A stretch of DNA of 9,927 nucleotides from Bacteroidales bacterium UBA1756. Its GTDB lineage: Bacteria > Bacteroidota > Bacteroidia > Bacteroidales > WCHB1-69. The position numbers were made by a program, and so were the translations under genes. Shown piece by piece: positions 6,262 to 9,927 of the stretch. The notes beneath the pieces were generated by a model that saw only the letters and a list, made by a program, of their open reading frames with translations, was not told the origin of the DNA and did not search any database. Each line of letters opens with the position of its first letter. Positions within the stretch are counted from its first letter, which is position 1. The stretch covers positions 1 through 9,927 of the forward strand of contig DCHI01000032.1 in assembly GCA_002314795.1 (NCBI GenBank), given 5' to 3'.

Positions 6262-6435
6262 ATGGAGAACAAGATTATTACGCAGGATGGCTCGTCAATC
6301 GTAAAGCCCACTCCACTCGGAATATTCTTCCTCCGTGCTCGCCCGCTGCAAGGCGGTGAAGCACCCGCTTCGGGCTGGCACGAACGATGTCAAGTAAGGT
6401 ATAATTCTTTACCGCAAAATTTAAAAATAGAATAG
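6262..6435 (+). pseudogene. Small ORF, probable gene stub joined to a dispersed repeat
   Basis: A 57-codon frame begins MENKIITQDGSS and then runs through the 34-bp repeat (6328-6361), which it reads as FFLRARPLQGGE, into non-family sequence and a TAG at 6433-6435. The first twelve residues resemble the opening of Bacteroidota MnmD-type tRNA methyltransferases (I-I-T-x-D-G-S), which would make this the 5' stub of such a gene cut off by the repeat; twelve residues are too few to be sure. A product could be made, but it is unlikely to be functional. The rest of 6112-6531 is AT-rich, with a short GAAGC/GCTTC stem at 6358-6371 and no other gene that I can support. Confidence 0.35.
6328..6361. repeat. 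34-bp perfect direct repeat, left copy
   Basis: Identical over 34 bases to 7863-7896, which lies 1535 bases downstream on the other side of the ATPase gene. The repeat is GC-rich against AT-rich surroundings, starts TTCCTCCGTGCTCGCC and ends GGCGGTGAAG, and contains a small CCGC/GCGG dyad. It looks like a dispersed element; no transposase or integrase is attached to it. Confidence 0.75.
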
Positions 6436-6501
6436 CACAAAATTTGAAAATAATTTACAGCAATAATTAAAAATATCATCTTATAATTCATTTATTATTA
6501 G

Positions 6502-6510
6502 TAATTTTGC
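6502..6510 (+). promoter_or_regulatory. -7 box for the AAA_14 ATPase gene
   Basis: TAATTTTGC matches TAnnTTTGC and ends 21 bases before the ATG at 6532, giving a very short leader. Confidence 0.6.
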
Positions 6511-6531
6511 GCCCGAATAACAATTATTATA

Positions 6532-7824
6532 ATGGATTACAAAAATAGAGTTGCAGATAAGGTATTATTGAACAGATTGGAGGCTATGGGTGCAGTGCTG
6601 ATAGAAGGACCCAAATGGTGCGGTAAAACAACAACTGCTATGCAACAGGCCAAGAGTATTTTGCAATTGCAAGATGTAGACAAACGGGAGGAGTATCTTG
6701 CAACGGCGGCTACTCGTCCCTCAAATTTGCTTGTCGGCGAGTGTCCTCGTTTGATTGACGAATGGCAGGATGCACCTGTCCTTTGGGATGCCGTGCGCGT
6801 GAAAGTGGATGAGAGGGGCATCCCTGGACAATTTATCTTAACAGGCTCTAATACAATTGATAACCATAAAATTGTCCATTCTGGTACAGGGAGAATTTCC
6901 CGAATGGAGATGCTTCCCATGTCACTTTGGGAGTCAGGTGAAAGTAATGGGACCGTGTCTTTGCAGCACCTTTTTGATAACCCCAATGATGATATTGAGG
7001 GTGTTAATGAAAATTTTTCTGTGAACGATTTGATTTTTGCTGCCTGCCGCGGAGGGTGGCCAGCAGCGTTGAATATTGCAAACAAAAAATCTCAATTACA
7101 AATAGCCAAGAACTATTTGGTCTCCGTATATAAGAATGATGTCTCACGTGTGGACGGGATTTCGCGAAACCCCAAATTGACTTTGCAGATTCTTCGGTCA
7201 TATGCACGGAATATCTCCACGTTGGCAAAAACCTCTTCACTTTTGGCGGATGTAACATCCTCGGGGAATATTGATTGTACTCGCCCGACCTTCGACAATT
7301 ATGTTGAAGCATTGGAAAAATTGTTTGTCATTCAAGATGTTGAAGCATGGTGTCCTGCTATCCGGAGCAAGACTGCCATACGTAGTGGAGTTAAACGGTG
7401 TTTCTGCGATCCCAGTATTGCTGTCGCTGCTCTTAACTTATCCCCCGAATCTCTTCAAATACAACTCAAAACGTTCGGATTTTTATTTGAGCAGATGTGC
7501 ATTCGCGACCTCAGAGTTTATTCTTATGACTATTTCTCTTCTGTAGGGTACTACCATGATCGTTATGGTCTGGAGGCCGATGTGGTTTTGCATTTGGACG
7601 ATGGTCGTTATGCGCTCATTGAATGCAAATTGGGAAGCAAAGAAATTGAAGAAGGGGCTTCCCATTTGTGCGAATTGCATCGGCTAATCCGTGAACATAA
7701 TCAATTAGAAAATCAAATGCCCATATCAGAACCCACGCTGAAACTGATTCTTACTGGCGGGCAATATGCCTATCGACGAAACGATGGCGTCTGCGTAATT
7801 CCATTGGCCTGTCTTAAACCATAA
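6532..7824 (+). CDS. AAA_14 / DUF4143 family ATPase
   Basis: This 430-residue protein has the standard two-part structure of a large prokaryotic family. The N-terminal AAA_14 domain carries the P-loop GPKWCGKT (residues 26-33), a Walker B RLIDEWQ (73-79), a sensor-like FILTGSN (101-107) and the family motif GRISRMEMLPMSLWES (about 120-135). A helical middle follows, including SVYKNDVSRVDG and TFDNYVEALEKLFVI. The C-terminal DUF4143 domain has a PD-(D/E)xK-type nuclease-like signature: EADVV (348-352), then YALIECKLG with the ECK triad at 364-366. The length is typical and the key residues are present, so the gene looks functional. The family's substrate is not established; roles in DNA handling or defence have been suggested. 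It stands alone with its own promoter and is bracketed by the 34-bp repeats at 6328 and 7863. Confidence 0.88.
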   Translation: MDYKNRVADKVLLNRLEAMGAVLIEGPKWCGKTTTAMQQAKSILQLQDVDKREEYLATAATRPSNLLVGECPRLIDEWQDAPVLWDAVRVKVDERGIPGQFILTGSNTIDNHKIVHSGTGRISRMEMLPMSLWESGESNGTVSLQHLFDNPNDDIEGVNENFSVNDLIFAACRGGWPAALNIANKKSQLQIAKNYLVSVYKNDVSRVDGISRNPKLTLQILRSYARNISTLAKTSSLLADVTSSGNIDCTRPTFDNYVEALEKLFVIQDVEAWCPAIRSKTAIRSGVKRCFCDPSIAVAALNLSPESLQIQLKTFGFLFEQMCIRDLRVYSYDYFSSVGYYHDRYGLEADVVLHLDDGRYALIECKLGSKEIEEGASHLCELHRLIREHNQLENQMPISEPTLKLILTGGQYAYRRNDGVCVIPLACLKP

Positions 7825-7862
7825 TCCCATACCCACCACCCTCGGCACCCACTCTGAAAATT

Positions 7863-7896
7863 TTCCTCCGTGCTCGCCCGCTGCAAGGCGGTGAAG
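7863..7896. repeat. 34-bp perfect direct repeat, right copy
   Basis: Same orientation and identical to 6328-6361. It starts 39 bases after the stop of the ATPase gene. The remaining sequence to 8018 holds a weak ATTATT/AATAAT stem (about 7945-7962) and no gene. Confidence 0.75.
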
Positions 7897-8018
7897 AAAA
7901 TCTTCGGAACTCGGGAAAACAACTTGCGGCTCTATTCTCCGCATTATTGCGTAGAATAATAAAATTTATTGCTGTCCGGTAAACATTTTACGATTGCAAA
8001 AAAATAGGCTGAAGCCCA

Positions 8019-8523
8019 CCTGACTTCAACACATATTTTTTCGTAATATTTTTAAATAGTTGAATATTAGTTTGTTATAAAAAAAACTGCGACCCCGTAC
8101 AAATAGAAAGGATAGTGTCCGAGGCGGAAGATTACATTCGGACACCGCAATTGCAGCAGCAGCCCGAACTCGATTTTGATGAAGCAGCTCGCAGGCAGGA
8201 AGAGGAAGCCATCACTGCTGCCGAAAATTTCCTTTCCAGCATAAACAGTGTCACACTTGACGCGCCGAAACAAATTCTCGGTAAAGAGTTTGACAGAATT
8301 GGTTTCGGGGCAATAGATGACGACATCTTCCGCAGTCTCGTCATCGCACGCCTGTCGTGAAAGAGTTCGTGGGTAGATACGGGCTTGAGGACTTCGTCGT
8401 CGTGGCGGATTCGGGAATGATGAGCGAAGCCAATATCGCAGAGTTGGAGTGGAATGGCATTCAATACATCATAGGTGCGAGAATAAAGAACCTGTCTCAA
8501 CTGGAGAAGGAGTGGATGCTGTC
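8019..8523 (+). mobile_element. Internally deleted IS1634-like element, copy B (right end lost)
   Basis: The left end CCTGACTTCAACACATATTT (8019-8038) corresponds to the outer terminal repeat of copy A with two changes, and homology continues through a shared 75-base leader to CTGCGACCCC (8087-8096). Copy B then has its own sequence to 8174, rejoins copy A at 8175 and stays 98% identical (6 changes in 349 bases, no gaps) to 8523, where the match ends abruptly. No right-hand terminal repeat is present before the deiminase gene, so this end has been lost. The perfect GCGACCCCC hairpin of copy A is not conserved here. Confidence 0.75.
8097..8523 (+). pseudogene. IS1634-like transposase, multiply deleted (copy B)
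   Basis: This copy lacks the FVKKKPNRSG start seen in copy A but keeps a piece that copy A has lost: VQIERIVSEAEDYIRTPQLQ, then QQPELDFDEAARRQ. It continues to FDRIGFGAIDDDIFRSLVIARLS and a stop at 8358-8360. The second frame then gives KEFVGRYGLEDFVVVADSGMM, IIGARIKNLSQLEKE and the last shared residues MLS. The join between ARLS and KEFVG is at exactly the same base as in copy A, while the N-terminal deletion is different. The catalytic core is absent, so this is not a working transposase. Confidence 0.75.
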
Positions 8524-8597
8524 TACACAATACTCGCTACCGTTTCGTTTTCGATTTTTGGGGACTGCTGCTATTCTTGTTGGTGCCCCTCGTCCTT

Positions 8598-9431
8598 CTA
8601 CAACTTAATATTCCACGAGATACAATTCAATGCTCCACCTTTGCGAACGGCTTCCAAGGCTGGCACTCCCGCCACTTTGCACTGCGGCATCGCCTCCGCA
8701 ATCTGTTGAAGGGCTTGCTCGTCCTCGGGGATGCACAGCTGCGGGACGAGCACCAAACAGCCAACCTGCAAAAAGTTGATGTACGACCAGCTGCGGGAGT
8801 GAAACCGTTTGACGTTATACTTTAAGGACACCACTTCGAAATGGTGTTCCAATGCATTGCGGAAACGGCGATAAAAATAGGGCGATAAGTCCCCATAGTT
8901 GGTCAGCAGGATTTTTCCGTCGCCGATGTAATGAATGATGCCGTCACTGTGTCCGCACTTTTCTTTTTTGTCCCACGGCAGGAAAACGATGTCGCACTGA
9001 AAGGCCTCTTCTATAAGCCGTTGCACCTCGTTGCGTGACAGGTTGTTGTTTTCCACAAAAACCTTTTCCGTCATCACCACTTTGTGTCCGCATTTCACCA
9101 CGTTGCCGCCGTCAAGCACCAAGTCCAGATTCACCGTTTGGGCCTGACGGAGGAAATCGACGTTCTGCACTTTTTTCACATCGGTGATGTAGCGACGTTT
9201 GTGCCTGGCTTGCAGATAATCAGGATTGTATGTATAGAAAACGAATCGTTTTTCATCGATCTGAATGGGCATGAAATCGCGGCACCAGATGTCGTTGGTG
9301 TTGTCCAGAATCCGATACGCCACGGCATTGTCTGTCAATGCTTTCGTGAGACACTGATACAGCGTAGGGCAAACTTCCGGCAGCCAGTCGGAAAGGAAAA
9401 CGGTGTTGGTGAGGGAATCGGGGAGCATCAT
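8598..9431 (-). CDS. Agmatine deiminase / peptidyl-arginine deiminase family protein (short form)
   Basis: The 277-residue product has the conserved sites of the guanidino-modifying family PF04371 in order: NDIWCRDFMP (residues 46-55, substrate-binding Asp52), LDGGN (106-110), CGHSDG with H161 and D163, SWSYINF (214-220), and GGALNCISW with the nucleophile Cys270. Known members hydrolyse agmatine, or peptide arginine in Porphyromonas PPAD, to the ureido product plus ammonia. Agmatine deiminases are usually 340-370 residues; here the N-terminal segment with the first substrate-binding Trp region is missing and the protein starts near the family's second strand. The substrate is therefore uncertain, although catalysis should be possible. 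There is no signal peptide, so it is probably cytoplasmic. Two ATGs stand in tandem (9429-9431 and 9426-9428); the first is chosen. Its 3' end faces IS copy B, 74 bases away; no terminator is evident in that gap. Confidence 0.85.
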   Translation of the reverse strand: MMLPDSLTNTVFLSDWLPEVCPTLYQCLTKALTDNAVAYRILDNTNDIWCRDFMPIQIDEKRFVFYTYNPDYLQARHKRRYITDVKKVQNVDFLRQAQTVNLDLVLDGGNVVKCGHKVVMTEKVFVENNNLSRNEVQRLIEEAFQCDIVFLPWDKKEKCGHSDGIIHYIGDGKILLTNYGDLSPYFYRRFRNALEHHFEVVSLKYNVKRFHSRSWSYINFLQVGCLVLVPQLCIPEDEQALQQIAEAMPQCKVAGVPALEAVRKGGALNCISWNIKL

Positions 9432-9583
9432 TTATTTGGATACTTTTTTATTTTTAATAAATCTCCATTTTCTAGGACATTTACGATATCTTTTAATCCA
9501 TTTTTTTTGCTTTTCCATACCTCTAATTTTTAATAGTTTTATAACTTTATAAATAATAATTTGATTATCAATAAGTTTTGACT

Positions 9584-9616
9584 GCAAGAGTACAACGAAG
9601 AAATTGAACTGCCAAA
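9584..9616 (-). promoter_or_regulatory. Promoter of the deiminase gene (-33 and -7 boxes)
   Basis: On the minus strand TTTG (9616-9613) is followed after 20 bases by TACTCTTGC (9592-9584). This is the -33/-7 arrangement of Bacteroidota promoters with one mismatch in the -7 box (CTTG for TTTG). It implies a leader of about 145 bases before the ATG at 9431. The AT-rich region 9432-9670 contains nothing else that I can identify. Confidence 0.5.
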
Positions 9617-9670
9617 GTTTTTTTGTTAAAACTTGTTAGAATTTCTGAAAAAGTTATTTATAAAAAACCA

Positions 9671-9927
9671 TAGTAAATGACATTTTTTCATCCCGTCGCT
9701 TTTAACTGTTTTTCATTGATTATCAGGAAGTCAAAGAATTGTAGTTGGTGTTCGTTACGATTTCTCGCAAGGAACTCGGTGAGAATGTCCAACTAATCCA
9801 TCTTTCACCGACAAACTCTCTATCGGCGAGCAGGCAATCTATGTTGTCTATTCCGAATAGGTCGATAACTTGCTGAAACACACCGTTCTGGCCTTGCATA
9901 GGGCCATCATAAACAGCGAAATCAGCT
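9671..9927 (-). mobile_element. IS4-like insertion sequence, right copy (partial, degenerate)
   Basis: The element enters from beyond the right edge and ends at about 9671. Its terminal 55 bases (9671-9725) are the inverted copy of 1-56. The two copies point toward each other with their 3' ends, enclosing the window's genes. It carries a broken transposase gene (9688-9927). Confidence 0.7.
9688..9927 (-). pseudogene. IS4-family transposase fragment with internal deletion
   Basis: From the right edge the minus strand reads ADFAVYDGPMQGQNGVFQQ, then DLFGIDNIDCLLADREFVGE and RWISW. The LLADREFVG block, with its catalytic Asp, is characteristic of IS4-type DDE transposases. Directly afterwards the family sequence stops; that frame ends at 9725-9723. 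A different frame continues LDILTEFLARNRNEHQLQFF, then DFLIINEKQLKATG, to TGA 9690-9688, which matches the C-terminus encoded by the left IS copy. The distance from DREFVG to the end is about 50 residues, where family members have well over 100, so a block including the final catalytic Glu has been deleted and the frame broken. Confidence 0.65.

Noticed and set aside
6328..7896. 34-bp repeats as attL/attR of an integrated element
   Set aside because: No integrase, excisionase or tRNA lies between or beside them, and the interval holds only one gene; a dispersed repeat is simpler.
9084..9533. Plus-strand open frame of 149 codons opposite the deiminase gene
   Set aside because: It is antisense to the conserved catalytic motifs on the minus strand, has no family resemblance and no promoter; a shadow frame.

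Overview
The window looks like a stretch of accessory chromosome from a Bacteroidota bacterium, most likely a member of the Bacteroidales that has a type IX secretion system. The evidence is several Bacteroidetes-type -7 promoter boxes (TAnnTTTGC) about 5-120 bases upstream of genes, AT-rich leaders with no Shine-Dalgarno sequence, a large surface protein with a type IX C-terminal sorting domain, and typical Bacteroidota accessory families (DUF975 membrane protein, AAA_14/DUF4143 ATPase, HEPN-MNT toxin-antitoxin remains, degraded DDE insertion sequences).

Layout. Bases 1-56 and 9671-9725 are near-identical inverted copies of the 3' end of one IS4-like insertion sequence, so the 9.6 kb between them is framed by two inward-facing IS ends. 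Inside, left to right, lie: a DUF975 integral membrane protein (271-948); a 728-residue secreted repeat protein with five fibronectin-III-like units, three Cys/Trp repeats and a type IX sorting domain (1113-3299), whose transcript should begin with a 20-bp hairpin and end at a clear intrinsic terminator; an intact MNT nucleotidyltransferase (3487-3798) followed in the same frame by wrecked pieces of its HEPN partner and of a second MNT gene (3799-4080); a deleted IS1634-like element, copy A (4165-4836); an unrecognised 358-residue protein with a YopX-like segment (5035-6111); a gene stub and repeat region (6112-6531); an AAA_14/DUF4143 ATPase (6532-7824); copy B of the same deleted IS (8019-8523); and, on the minus strand, a short agmatine-deiminase-family protein (8598-9431). 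The right end (9688-9927, minus) is a broken IS4-type transposase.

The genes do not form an operon or an obvious pathway. Most have their own promoter and are separated by 100-400 bases of decaying sequence. The consistent theme is mobile-DNA turnover: two IS relics share an identical internal deletion, a 34-bp perfect direct repeat brackets the ATPase gene, and a toxin-antitoxin locus has lost its toxin. I did not find a CRISPR array, a tRNA, an rRNA, or a convincing new multi-gene defence system. The most unusual items are the non-autonomous IS pair with nested inverted repeats, the structured leader of the secreted protein, and the collapsed HEPN-MNT cluster.
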